DNA from: JACQFK01 sp964619955
Lineage (GTDB): Bacteria; Planctomycetota; MHYJ01; JACPRB01
Direction of reading: 5' to 3'
DNA length: 64,000 nucleotides
Assembly: GCA_964619955.1 (NCBI GenBank)
Contig: CAZUJF010000011.1
Coordinates: forward strand, 71,902 to 135,901
Shown here: piece by piece, positions 34,187-42,875 of the stretch
How positions within the stretch are numbered: position 1 is the stretch's first letter
Layout: the number at the start of each line of letters is the position of its first letter
Notes under the pieces: model-generated
Database searches by the model: none
The model's input: the letters and a program-made list of their open reading frames with translations, nothing else
Told to the model about the DNA's origin: nothing
Made by a program: the position numbers and the translations under genes

Positions 34187-34536
34187 CGTCCATCAACGCC
34201 AGGGTCATCGAGGAACTGCGCGAACTCTCGCCGGGCCCCGGCTCCCCGTTCCTCGTCGAAATCATCGATCTCTTCCTGAAAGAGGGCGCCGCCCACCTGG
34301 CCCGGCTGCAGGAGGGGCTCCGGAACCGGGACGTCCACGTCCTCGAGCGCTCGGCGCACACCCTGAAAGGATGTTCGGGCAACCTCGGCGCCCAGGAGCT
34401 CAGCCGTCTCAGCGCCGATCTTCAGGCCGCCGCCAAGGCCGCCGACTGGCCCCGCGCCGAAACCCTGGTGGACGCCGTCGGACGCGAGTTCGCCCAGGCC
34501 CGGATCGAGCTCGAAGCGGAAAGGGCGAAAGGGTAG
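34183..34536 (+). CDS. HPt phosphotransfer protein
   Basis: 117 residues, helical, with the HPt signature RSAHTLKGCSGNLGA; H59 is the expected site. ATG 34183 overlaps the previous stop (ATGA) and has a strong purine tract (GGAGGAGGGGG). Last gene of the TonB-receptor operon; ends 14 nt before the convergent secreted-protein operon. It is the second receiver/HPt pair of the locus, matching the pair at 25360-26092. Confidence 0.9.
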   Translation: MTSINARVIEELRELSPGPGSPFLVEIIDLFLKEGAAHLARLQEGLRNRDVHVLERSAHTLKGCSGNLGAQELSRLSADLQAAAKAADWPRAETLVDAVGREFAQARIELEAERAKG

Positions 34537-34550
34537 CTTCGTCGCGGGTC

Positions 34551-36191
34551 TCAGCGCAGGATGAGTTTGACCAGGCGCTGATGCCCCGAATCGAACACCA
34601 CCGCCCGGCGCTCCCGGCCGGCGATCACCTGGGGACGGGACAGCGCCTCCGGGCCCCCATGTTCGGCGAGGGGCTTCCCCGTCGCCAGGTCGAAACACAG
34701 GACCCGGTGGCGCTCCGAGTCGGAAACCCAGAGCCGGCCGGCATCGGCCGAGATCCACACGGGCCCGCCGAAACGATCCGCCCCCCAGGAGGACCAGCGC
34801 CGCGTCTCCTTCCAGTCCGCCCCCGCCGCCGAGAACTCGACCACCCCGGCATCGGTCCCGGCGAGCAGCGTCGCGGCGTCCTTCACGGCGAGCGAGGTCC
34901 AGGTCTTGACCGGGCCCGACGTCTGGAAGGAGACGGCCGAAGCCTCGCCCTGCGGAAGACCGTCCCCGCCCGCTTTCAGCGCCTGAGCCCGGCCGGCGGC
35001 GTCCACCGTCAGCAGCCGACCTCCGATCTGCGCCGCCCCCGTCAGGGCTCCGGGAGGCCCGGACTTTTCGAGCGTGCGGACCTTCGCCTCATCGGACAGG
35101 GGCCCGCTGTAGACCGCCGTCTTCCCCCAGAGGCCGCCGACGCCCAGCATGCCGTCGTTGTCGAGCATCACGATCTGGCCCAGCCCGGGGGCCTCGGGCG
35201 CGTTCACGCCCTCCAGCAGCGGCGCGTCCGGCCCGTCGTGCCACTGCCAGACCCCCGAATGGAACCAGACCCGGCCCTTGCGGTCGAGCCCCAGCCCCCG
35301 GCAATACGGGACGGCCCCGATCCTCCGCACCAGCGTCAATTGCCGGCGCTCCGCGTCCCACGAGGCCAGATGCAGGATGCCCGCCCGCCCCGAGATCGCG
35401 AAGAGCCCGTTCCCCAGCTTCGAGAGACCTCGCCCGTTGTCCAGCTCGGAATTCTGGTCCAGGTGCCCGATGAAGCTCCCGGAGGATCCTCCCAGCACGA
35501 CGCCCGGGTCCGGCTCCAGCCGCGCGGTGAAACGCCGGATCGTCCCGTGCCAGGCATGCCCCCACCAGGCGCCGTCCACGAACTGGGGGCGCTCCCCCGG
35601 CCCCGGCTTGGGCCAGCCCTCCGTCACCTCCCGGCCGTCGACGAACTTCCGCAATTTTCCGCGGCTGCTCACGTACGCGGCGCCGTCGCCGTCGAGTTCG
35701 ACTTCCTGGGCCTCCCCGACCTTCGCGAGTTCGCGCAGGTCGCGGCTCACAGGATCGAACAGCGCCAGCACGCCCTTGCGCACGAGGGCCAGTCTTCCCT
35801 GGTGGGAATTCGACGAGAGCAGCTCCGCCTCGAGGCCCAGCGGCCTCGGCTCGGCGCCGTCCGCGGCGTCGAGAGGCAGCGTCAGCAACTGCCCGCGGAG
35901 CCGCAGCACGAGCAGTTCGCCGCAGACGGCCGCGCGGTCGCGATCATCGCCGTCCGCCGGGATCGGATGACTCGAAAGCCGGCGCCCGTCGGGGGCGTAG
36001 CGGTTCAGGAGGCCGGAGCCCGCGCGGTCCCAGATCGTCCCGTAGCGGTCCGCCGGCGCGCCGAGGCCCGTCCGGACCTGCGGCCCGAACCGCACGAGGG
36101 TCTTTCCCTGCCCCCCCGAATTGCCCAGCACGCCGTCGGACACGAGTTCCTGCACGGCGAACAGGGTGCAGAGCAGCCCCAGCGTGCTCAT
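34551..36191 (-). CDS. Secreted beta-propeller (NHL-like) protein
   Basis: 546 residues with a short N-terminal hydrophobic segment (LGLLCTLFAVQEL) that may act as signal peptide. The body is a series of ~40-residue blades with motifs such as GLGLDRKGRVWFHSG, ISADAGRLWVSDSERHRV and LLAGTDAGVVEF, typical of NHL/SMP-30-type propellers. No catalytic residues recognised. ATG 36191 overlaps the stop of the larger upstream gene (ATGA, 36188-36191), so the two are made together. Likely extracytoplasmic binding or recognition. Confidence 0.65.
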   Translation of the reverse strand: MSTLGLLCTLFAVQELVSDGVLGNSGGQGKTLVRFGPQVRTGLGAPADRYGTIWDRAGSGLLNRYAPDGRRLSSHPIPADGDDRDRAAVCGELLVLRLRGQLLTLPLDAADGAEPRPLGLEAELLSSNSHQGRLALVRKGVLALFDPVSRDLRELAKVGEAQEVELDGDGAAYVSSRGKLRKFVDGREVTEGWPKPGPGERPQFVDGAWWGHAWHGTIRRFTARLEPDPGVVLGGSSGSFIGHLDQNSELDNGRGLSKLGNGLFAISGRAGILHLASWDAERRQLTLVRRIGAVPYCRGLGLDRKGRVWFHSGVWQWHDGPDAPLLEGVNAPEAPGLGQIVMLDNDGMLGVGGLWGKTAVYSGPLSDEAKVRTLEKSGPPGALTGAAQIGGRLLTVDAAGRAQALKAGGDGLPQGEASAVSFQTSGPVKTWTSLAVKDAATLLAGTDAGVVEFSAAGADWKETRRWSSWGADRFGGPVWISADAGRLWVSDSERHRVLCFDLATGKPLAEHGGPEALSRPQVIAGRERRAVVFDSGHQRLVKLILR

Positions 36192-39100
36192 CGGCGCTCC
36201 TCGAAGCGCAGGGTCCCCCAGAGCGACGGCGTCAGCATCACTTCCCCCGGCACGTCGTTGACCAGGCCGGTCGCGGCGTTCGACCAGTACGAGCGCAGCA
36301 TGTTCAGCGTCCCGCCGGGATCCCCGTAGATCACGCCGAAATCCCCCCGCAGGGCCTTTCCGGGAGCGGCGCCGAGACCCAGGTCCGCCAGCGCCACCGA
36401 GACGTCGACCGTGTAGCGGTCCCCCTGGCGCTGCACCGCGATCTTCGCGCCGTCCAGACGCCGCACCGAATCCACCTTCTCGCTGCGCCACGGACAGGTG
36501 AACGTGACGGGGTCCGCCGCCCCCGGCAGGCGGTGACGGTAAAGGACCGCGATGTCCTTCCCCTCGAACGGCGCGATCAGGAGGCGGAAGTCCCCGGGCA
36601 CCGGCTGGGAGCGTTTCGGGTTCGCCGCGGGATCGGCGCCGATCTGGACGTCGACCGAATCCCCGGTCTTGAAGAGCAGCGTCCAGTCGTTCCCGCGGTT
36701 GACCCAGGGAGAGCTGTCCTGGACCTCCCAGCGCAGCTGGAGCGACTTGCCGTCGTGGGACGCGCGCACCTGCGCGGGAAACTTCCCCTGGCGGTCCCAG
36801 GCGGCGACGAGCCCCGGCGGCCCGAAAGGGATCGTCGTGTCGCGAGGCGCCGCGGCGCTCGCCTCCGTGCGGCGGCGCCGGTTCTCGGCCGCCACCGCCT
36901 GGGCGGCGCTCAGCTCGAAGGCCCCTTGGGCGCGGGAGGCCTGCTCCAGTCCGTGCAGGCGGAAGATCCGGTAGTCCGTGTGGCCGCTCTGCAGGTAGTA
37001 GCGCCCGTCCTTCTCCGAACGGCCGAAGAAGCCTCCGAAACATTCCCCGCCGATCAGATACGCGTCGAGCGCCGCCCCCATCCGCACGTCCTTGAACAGC
37101 TCGTCGAGGTAGAGGCCGTCCGACGTGAACGCGAAAAAGCGGCCGTGGTTCCCGTTCATGACGAAGACGTCGGAGGCCGCGTCGAACGGCGCCATGCCGA
37201 GGAAGAACAGCGTCCCCTGCGTCACGCCGCGTTCCGGCAGCGGCGCCGCATGCGAGCCGTGCACCCCGCTCCAGCGGTTCGGAAACGTCCAGGCGACGCT
37301 GCCGTCCGGCTTGAAGCCCTTCAGCTCCGGATCGAGGTTCGCCACCAGCGTGCCGAAGCGGTCGACCGCCGTCTCGACCTGCCCCGGGGCGCCTTCGAGC
37401 GGCACCCCCGCCCGGACCGCCTCGTTCAGCGGGGGATACTTCGGCGCCCCGCCCGGATGCCAGCCCTGCGGCGCGATCGCGACCCGCAGCGTGCGGCCCT
37501 TCAGCTTCGCCGGCATGTGGAAGACGAGGTCGCGCATCGCGTGGCCCCAGTAGCTGCCGGCGAAATCCTCGGCCTCGGTCGAGAAGTCGAACTCCTCCGC
37601 CTGCATCGCCCCGTCGCCGTTCACGTCGACCCAGAGCACCCCGGGGCCCTTGTCGGCGTGTTTCCCCTTCCTGGACGGATAGGCGCGCGCGAAGGCCTCC
37701 ACGAACGGCGCCGGCGGGTTCCAGTCGTGGTGAAAGGCGAAACGGTGCGTCGAGCCCGCGAACGCCAGGTTCCGCGCGGAACCGTCGGGGCGCAGCTCGG
37801 CGAGCGCCGTCACGCCGCCGTACGCGATCAGGAACGTGCGGCCGTCCTGGTGATGGAAGCCGACGTTCGTGCCGCCGGCGAAGATCGGGCCCAGGATGCT
37901 CTGCGGCCGCGCCGTGCGCCGATCGAGGTCCAGCTTCCAGACCGCCCCCTGCCCGACCCAGCGCGTCGGATCCCGCGGGTCGAAGCCCGCCCCCGAGGCG
38001 CCGTAACTCGTCGGCCCGAACTTCTCCAGGGCCACCGTTCCGGCGGCGAGATCCCAGGCCACCACGCGCTTCGGCGTGAACCGCTCCTCCGCGACCCAGA
38101 GCCGGCCGTTCGCCGCGATCGCGAGCCCCGCCGGATTCAGCATCCGCTCGGGATCGAAGGGCCCGGCATAATCGCCGCCGGGCTTCCCCAGCGTCCGCAC
38201 GGGCTTTCCCGCGCGGTCGAAGACGTGGACCTGATGGCTCCGCCCGTCGCTGACGTAGAGCAGCCCGGCGGCATCGACCGCCAGGCCGCGGATCAGCAGG
38301 TTCCCGGCGGGGACCCGCAGGGCCGAGGAGCGGTCCGCGGGATCCACGGAGACCACCGCGTGGGAGGAGACCGCGCAGATCCGCCCGCGCTCCACCGCCA
38401 GGGCCCCCGGATCCGGCAGCGGCAGTTCGCCGACGCGCTGGCCCGTGGCCGGATCCACGACGAGCAGGGCGTTCTGCGCGCGGGCGGAGACGTAGAGCTT
38501 CCCCCCCAGCCACGCGAGCCCGGCGAGGTTGTGCCCCAGGAACTCCTTCCGATCGCTCCCGGGGCCGACCTCGATGCGATCGACCACGACGTACTTCTTC
38601 CCGCCCGGGAACTCCGCCGCCGAGCCCGTGGCCGCGTCGAAGCGCGAGAGCGTGAGCTGCTGGACGCCCTTCCAGCCGGCCTTCTTCTTGTCGACGTGCT
38701 GGCCCCACGAGAAGCCGTCGTTCGCCACGTAAAGGTATTTGCCGTCGCTCGCCAGGGCGACCTGCTCGATGCCGGTGCCGTGGACCGGGGAGTAGTGGCG
38801 GAACTTGCGGCCCGCGGCGTCCACCGCGACGATCGCGTAGCCCGATTCCGCGCAGGAGCCGCCCAGGAACACCGTGTCCCCGGACGCCGTCGCGGCAACG
38901 AGAGCGCTGTGGTCCGGCCCCCACATGTCCGTCCCCGATCCCGTCCGCCACCCGGGCTCGCCGTCGTTGTCGAACGAGAACAGGTACTCGGGGTTCAGGC
39001 CGGGATGGTGCACGGAGCGCCAGCGGTAGCTCCCCGGGGGCAGGCCGCGGCCGGCATCGTCGAAGCCGTCCCATTCGACGCGGGTCGCGCCGGCGGCGAA

Positions 39101-39670
39101 GGGCTTCCCGGACACCAGATTCCGGATCCGGCGTCCCTGCGCGTCCTCGATCACGAGGCTGGCCTTGCCTTCCAGGGGCTGCCGCAGCGGGATCCAGATG
39201 CGGTGGCGGCGGTCGGCGCGCGCGGCCTCGTGCTCCGCGAGATCCAGCGGCTCCCAGTCGCGCTCGTCCGCCGAAAGGCCGGCGTGCGGGGCCTCCGGTC
39301 GGAGGTGGCGGTAGCGCTCGCGCTGCCGGTCTCCCCCGGCGGGTCCGCCGCCCCAGGCCACGGCGAAGGCAAGCCGCAGCCGGGACCAGTCCGCCTCCGT
39401 TCCTATGAGTCGCGCGGCGGGCACCGCGAAGCGGAAACGGAGGACGCCCGCCGCCGCTTCGGAACCCAGCTCCCGCTCCCCCAGCACGAGCTTCTTCGCG
39501 GCGGCCAGGCCGACCTCGAGGCGGGCGGGGCCGCCCTCGACCTCGACGACGCCCCGCAGGCCCTCGGGGGTCCGCTCGACGGCGAACGCCACCCGCGGCG
39601 CCGCCGGGTTCTGCAGCGGGAGCAGGTCTTCCGAGTCGAGCGCGATCAGGATCGCCAGGAGGAGAGTCAT
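36188..39670 (-). CDS. Large secreted protein: FlgD-Ig-like, NHL propeller and CBM9-like domains
   Basis: 1160 residues. After a short N-terminal hydrophobic stretch come a beta-sandwich region (30-130), a FlgD-Ig-like domain (about 165-215: SLVIEDAQGRRIRNLVSG, DGFDDAGRGLPPGSY), a long propeller region (220-850) with NHL-type blades (GLAVDAAGLLYVSDGRSHQV, NPAGLAIAANGRLWVAEE), and a C-terminal DOMON/CBM9-like sandwich (about 930-1150: LQLRWEVQDSSPW, DWTLLFKTGDSVDVQIG). Giant proteins with this composition are common in planctomycetes and may bind or process polysaccharide, but no active site was recognised. It is translationally coupled to the second propeller protein and divergent from a Gfo/Idh dehydrogenase. 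Confidence 0.65.
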   Translation of the reverse strand: MTLLLAILIALDSEDLLPLQNPAAPRVAFAVERTPEGLRGVVEVEGGPARLEVGLAAAKKLVLGERELGSEAAAGVLRFRFAVPAARLIGTEADWSRLRLAFAVAWGGGPAGGDRQRERYRHLRPEAPHAGLSADERDWEPLDLAEHEAARADRRHRIWIPLRQPLEGKASLVIEDAQGRRIRNLVSGKPFAAGATRVEWDGFDDAGRGLPPGSYRWRSVHHPGLNPEYLFSFDNDGEPGWRTGSGTDMWGPDHSALVAATASGDTVFLGGSCAESGYAIVAVDAAGRKFRHYSPVHGTGIEQVALASDGKYLYVANDGFSWGQHVDKKKAGWKGVQQLTLSRFDAATGSAAEFPGGKKYVVVDRIEVGPGSDRKEFLGHNLAGLAWLGGKLYVSARAQNALLVVDPATGQRVGELPLPDPGALAVERGRICAVSSHAVVSVDPADRSSALRVPAGNLLIRGLAVDAAGLLYVSDGRSHQVHVFDRAGKPVRTLGKPGGDYAGPFDPERMLNPAGLAIAANGRLWVAEERFTPKRVVAWDLAAGTVALEKFGPTSYGASGAGFDPRDPTRWVGQGAVWKLDLDRRTARPQSILGPIFAGGTNVGFHHQDGRTFLIAYGGVTALAELRPDGSARNLAFAGSTHRFAFHHDWNPPAPFVEAFARAYPSRKGKHADKGPGVLWVDVNGDGAMQAEEFDFSTEAEDFAGSYWGHAMRDLVFHMPAKLKGRTLRVAIAPQGWHPGGAPKYPPLNEAVRAGVPLEGAPGQVETAVDRFGTLVANLDPELKGFKPDGSVAWTFPNRWSGVHGSHAAPLPERGVTQGTLFFLGMAPFDAASDVFVMNGNHGRFFAFTSDGLYLDELFKDVRMGAALDAYLIGGECFGGFFGRSEKDGRYYLQSGHTDYRIFRLHGLEQASRAQGAFELSAAQAVAAENRRRRTEASAAAPRDTTIPFGPPGLVAAWDRQGKFPAQVRASHDGKSLQLRWEVQDSSPWVNRGNDWTLLFKTGDSVDVQIGADPAANPKRSQPVPGDFRLLIAPFEGKDIAVLYRHRLPGAADPVTFTCPWRSEKVDSVRRLDGAKIAVQRQGDRYTVDVSVALADLGLGAAPGKALRGDFGVIYGDPGGTLNMLRSYWSNAATGLVNDVPGEVMLTPSLWGTLRFEERR

Positions 39671-39705
39671 ATGTTTTTTACGGTTCCCGACGCCGCCTCG
39701 GGCGC

Positions 39706-39711
39706 TAGAAT
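39706..39711 (+). promoter_or_regulatory. -10 element of a probably leaderless transcript
   Basis: TAGAAT (5 of 6) lies 8 nt upstream of ATG 39720; no convincing -35 and no Shine-Dalgarno sequence. The start site would coincide with or nearly touch the initiation codon. Confidence 0.45.
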
Positions 39712-39719
39712 CGCCTCCT

Positions 39720-40757
39720 ATGAAACTCCTCGTCGCGGGCCTTGTCCACGATCATGTGTGGTCGATGCTGCCCCAATTCGCCGCGATCCGCGGCGTGGAG
39801 CTCGTCGGCGGCGCCGCGCCCCAGCGCGCGCTCCGCGAGAAGCTCCGGAAGGGCTTCGGCGTGAAGACCCTCTACGCGGACCCGGCGGAGCTGTTCCGGC
39901 GGGTGGAGGCGGACGCCGTCCTCGTCTGCGACTCGAATGCGGGCAGCGTCCCGATCGTCGAGGCCGCGGCGGCCCGGGGGCTGCACGTGATGGTCGAGAA
40001 GCCGATGGCGGACTGCGGCCGGGGCGCGAAGCGCATGGTCGACGCCGCCCGCCGGCACCGGACCCGGCTCATGGTGAACTGGCCCTTCGCCTGGAAGCCG
40101 GAGCTCCAGCGCGCGCTGACGCTCGTCGGGGAAGGCTCGATCGGCCACGTCTTCCATGCGCGCATCCACATGGCGCACCAGGGGCCGCGCGAGGCGGGCT
40201 GCTCGCCGTACTTCTGGAAGTGGCTCTACGATCCGAAGCTCAACGGCGCGGGCGCGCTGGTCGACTACGCCTGCTACGGTGCGGCGCTGATGGCGGCGCT
40301 CTGGGGGCGTCCGAAGGAGGTCGTCGGCGTGGCGCGCACGCTCGCCAAGAAGAAGTTCCCGGTCGACGACAACGCGCTCGTGGTGGGGATCTGGCCGGAG
40401 CGGACGGTCCTCTCGCAGGCGTCGTGGTCGCAGAACCCGGACTTCCACGAGGTGCTGTTCCTGGGGGTGGACGGCACGCTGGAGACCTCGGGCGGCAGGC
40501 TGTACCGCAGCGCGACGCGGCGGGAGGACTTCTCGCACTGGGGCGCCGAGCGTCAGAACCGGAAGACGCTGCCGCTGCCCGCGCTGCGGCCCGGCTTCCG
40601 GAACGGGCCGGAGCACTTCGTGCACGCGATCCGCACGGGCGCGCCGTTCATGGCGCTGTGCCGCGCGGAGACGGGCCTGGCGGCGCAGGAGATCCTGGAC
40701 GCGGGCCTGCGCTCGGAGCGCACGGGCCGGCGGGTCCGCATGGGGAAGCGCTCATGA
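39720..40757 (+). CDS. Gfo/Idh/MocA-family oxidoreductase
   Basis: 345 residues. NAD(P)-binding Rossmann half (residues ~1-120; MKLLVAGLVHDHVWSM, VLVCDSNAGSVPIVEAAAARG) with the family EKP motif (VEKPMAD), then the C-terminal alpha/beta substrate domain (NGAGALVDYACYG). The usual GxGxxG is altered to GLVHDH, as in a subgroup of these enzymes. Family members oxidise or reduce sugars or cyclitols. Four-base overlap with the downstream esterase gene suggests a two-gene operon, probably for processing a modified sugar. Confidence 0.85.
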   Translation: MKLLVAGLVHDHVWSMLPQFAAIRGVELVGGAAPQRALREKLRKGFGVKTLYADPAELFRRVEADAVLVCDSNAGSVPIVEAAAARGLHVMVEKPMADCGRGAKRMVDAARRHRTRLMVNWPFAWKPELQRALTLVGEGSIGHVFHARIHMAHQGPREAGCSPYFWKWLYDPKLNGAGALVDYACYGAALMAALWGRPKEVVGVARTLAKKKFPVDDNALVVGIWPERTVLSQASWSQNPDFHEVLFLGVDGTLETSGGRLYRSATRREDFSHWGAERQNRKTLPLPALRPGFRNGPEHFVHAIRTGAPFMALCRAETGLAAQEILDAGLRSERTGRRVRMGKRS

Positions 40758-41863
40758 TCGTCTGCCTGGCACTGCTGCTGTTGTCCGCCCAGGTGCGCGA
40801 GACGCCCGCCAGGTCGAAGGGCGGCACCGCGAACAGCCCGGCCTGGAGCGAGCCGCCGGCCCTCTTCCGGGAAAGCCTGAAGATTCCCGCCTTCCCCGCC
40901 CCCGCCGACCTGCCCCGCTGGGAGCTGGAACGGGTCAAGGTCCGCGAGACGCTTCGCGGCCTGCTCGGCGACCTGCCGCCCCGCCCGGATCCGAAGCTCG
41001 TGAAGGTCGTCTCCCGCGAGGATCGCGGCACGTTCGTCCTCGAGCGCTTCGAGTTCCACAACGGGGCGGACATGATCGTCCCCGGCTACCTCATGATCCC
41101 CAAGGCGGCGGCCGCGAAACCGCGCCCCGCCGTCGTCGCGCTCCACGAGCACGGCGGCAGCAAGGACTCCGTCTGCCTCAACGAGAAGGCGATGGACCAC
41201 GTCGGCACCTACCTCGTCGAGGACGGGTACATCGTCGCGGCCATCGACGGCTACTTCCACGGCGAGCGCATCACGAAGGGTCCCGGCGGGGTGAAGGAGA
41301 CCAAGGGCGCCCAGGAGATGACGCTCAGCAAGATCAACCTCTGGCTGGGGCGCAGCCTCTGGGGCATGCAGGTCCGGGACGAGCAGTGCCTGCTCGATTA
41401 CCTCGCCACGAGACCCGAGATCGACGCCTCGAAGATCGGCGTGACCGGCATGTCGATGGGCTGCACCCGCAGCGCCTGGCTCGCCGCCCTCGACGAGCGC
41501 GTCAAGGCCGTCGTCGGCATCGCCTGCTTCACGCGCTACGGCAACCTCATCGCCAACGCGGGCCTCAAGTACCACGGGATCTATTACTTCGTCCCGGGCA
41601 TGCTGCGCCACTTCGACACCGAGGCGATCCACGCCCTCATCGCCCCGCGCCCGCACCTCGAACTCTCCGGCGACCAGGATCCCGGCGCGCCCAACGACGG
41701 CATCGAGTTCCTCGAAAAGTTCCTCGGCGAGACCTACCGGCTCTACGGGAAGCCTGAAAACTTCGTCAGCGTGCTCTACGAGAAGACCGGCCACGAGTAC
41801 CTGCCGGAGATGCGCGTCCGGCTGCGCGCCTGGTTCAGGAGCCACCTGCCGCCGGCGGAGTGA
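40754..41863 (+). CDS. Secreted alpha/beta-hydrolase (acetyl-esterase/Abhydrolase_7-like)
   Basis: 369 residues. Short hydrophobic N-terminus (MIVCLALLLLSAQ) as likely signal. Alpha/beta-hydrolase with nucleophile S234 in GMSMG, acid in GDQDPGAPNDG and histidine in KTGHEYLP; HEHGGSKDS near residue 135 forms the oxyanion region. Sequence layout is like the Abhydrolase_7/dienelactone-hydrolase group that includes carbohydrate esterases common in planctomycetes. Probable role: removing ester groups from polysaccharides. ATG overlaps the dehydrogenase stop; the 3' end overlaps the convergent SIS gene by 29 nt. Confidence 0.8.
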   Translation: MIVCLALLLLSAQVRETPARSKGGTANSPAWSEPPALFRESLKIPAFPAPADLPRWELERVKVRETLRGLLGDLPPRPDPKLVKVVSREDRGTFVLERFEFHNGADMIVPGYLMIPKAAAAKPRPAVVALHEHGGSKDSVCLNEKAMDHVGTYLVEDGYIVAAIDGYFHGERITKGPGGVKETKGAQEMTLSKINLWLGRSLWGMQVRDEQCLLDYLATRPEIDASKIGVTGMSMGCTRSAWLAALDERVKAVVGIACFTRYGNLIANAGLKYHGIYYFVPGMLRHFDTEAIHALIAPRPHLELSGDQDPGAPNDGIEFLEKFLGETYRLYGKPENFVSVLYEKTGHEYLPEMRVRLRAWFRSHLPPAE

Positions 41864-42875
41864 CGGGCAGCAGCCCGCCCTCGGACTCGACGACGTACGA
41901 GCAGAGCCGGAAGGCGTCGCAGTCCGCCCCCCGGGCGCGCGCGGCCCGTTCCGCGGCGAGCTGGGCCGGGACGACCTCCAGGAGGAACTGCCAGGCGGGA
42001 TCCATCTCCGGGAGGCGGAAGATCCCGTCCGCATCCTCCAGCCCCTGCCCGACGAGCAGCACCTGCGCCCCGAGGCGGCGAAGGTCCGCCGCCAGGAGCA
42101 GATCCTCGCGACGACGACGCGGATCGATCCAGATTCCGGCGAGCATCCCGGGCCGGACGATCTCCTGCGGACCGTGGCGGAAGCCGCCGGTCGTGAGCGC
42201 CGTGGCCGGACTTTTCGCCGCCTCCTCCCAGAGCAGACGCGCCTCCTGCGCCGTCGCGAACCCCGTCCCGCGTCCGAGGAAGTAGGCCGGGCCCTCGGGG
42301 GGCGTCCAGGACTCCAGACGCCCACACCAGCCGGGCAGCGCCGCCTCGAGCGCGTCCAGGGCGGGTCCGAGATCGGGAACCTCTGCCCCAAGAGCGGCGG
42401 AAACCGCCAGGCCCCCCGCGAGCGCCAGCGCGCTGTAGGTCACGACGGAGACGGCGTGGTCGTAGGCGACGCCCAGCGGAATCACGACATCGGCCGCGGC
42501 CCCCAGCGGGCTCTCCGGGGCGTTGGTGACGGCGATCAGCGTCGCGCCGCGGCGCCGGGCCCGCTCCGCCACGCCGACGATTTCGACGCTCTTCCCGCTG
42601 CGCGAGAGCAGCAGGCAGACGGCGCCGGGGCGGAAGGACTCCTGGAGCAGCAGCTCCGAGGCATCCGCAACCTGCACCGGCCTTCCCGCGGACGCGAAGC
42701 GGGCGCCGAGCGCCTGGGCCGCATGGCCGCTCGCCCCGATGCCCACGACGATGACGTCGGAGGCGGCCGCCAGCAGACGGCCGGCGTCCCGCACGGCCGC
42801 CGAGTCCCGCAGGCGGGCCAGGCAGCCCCGCCACTCCGCCGGCTGACGGAGGATGTCCGCCATCAAACGGGTCAT
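41835..42875 (-). CDS. SIS-domain sugar isomerase/deaminase-like protein
   Basis: 346 residues with two SIS domains: the first has VVGIGASGHAAQALG and LLLSRSGKSVEIVG; the second has YFLGRGTGFATAQEARLLWEE, split here into the motifs FLGRG and GFRHGPQEIV. The HGP motif and spacing resemble the GlmS isomerase half and AgaS-type proteins that act on phosphorylated amino sugars or ketoses. No glutaminase domain. ATG 42875 overlaps the Gfo/Idh stop (ATGA). The gene overlaps the 3' end of the plus-strand esterase by 29 nt, tail to tail. Confidence 0.82.
   Translation of the reverse strand: MTRLMADILRQPAEWRGCLARLRDSAAVRDAGRLLAAASDVIVVGIGASGHAAQALGARFASAGRPVQVADASELLLQESFRPGAVCLLLSRSGKSVEIVGVAERARRRGATLIAVTNAPESPLGAAADVVIPLGVAYDHAVSVVTYSALALAGGLAVSAALGAEVPDLGPALDALEAALPGWCGRLESWTPPEGPAYFLGRGTGFATAQEARLLWEEAAKSPATALTTGGFRHGPQEIVRPGMLAGIWIDPRRRREDLLLAADLRRLGAQVLLVGQGLEDADGIFRLPEMDPAWQFLLEVVPAQLAAERAARARGADCDAFRLCSYVVESEGGLLPVTPPAAGGS

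Noticed and set aside
36533..40753. Very long open frame on the plus strand opposite the secreted propeller gene
   Set aside because: Antisense shadow of the 36188-39670 gene; only its last part (40754-41863) is a true gene with motifs.
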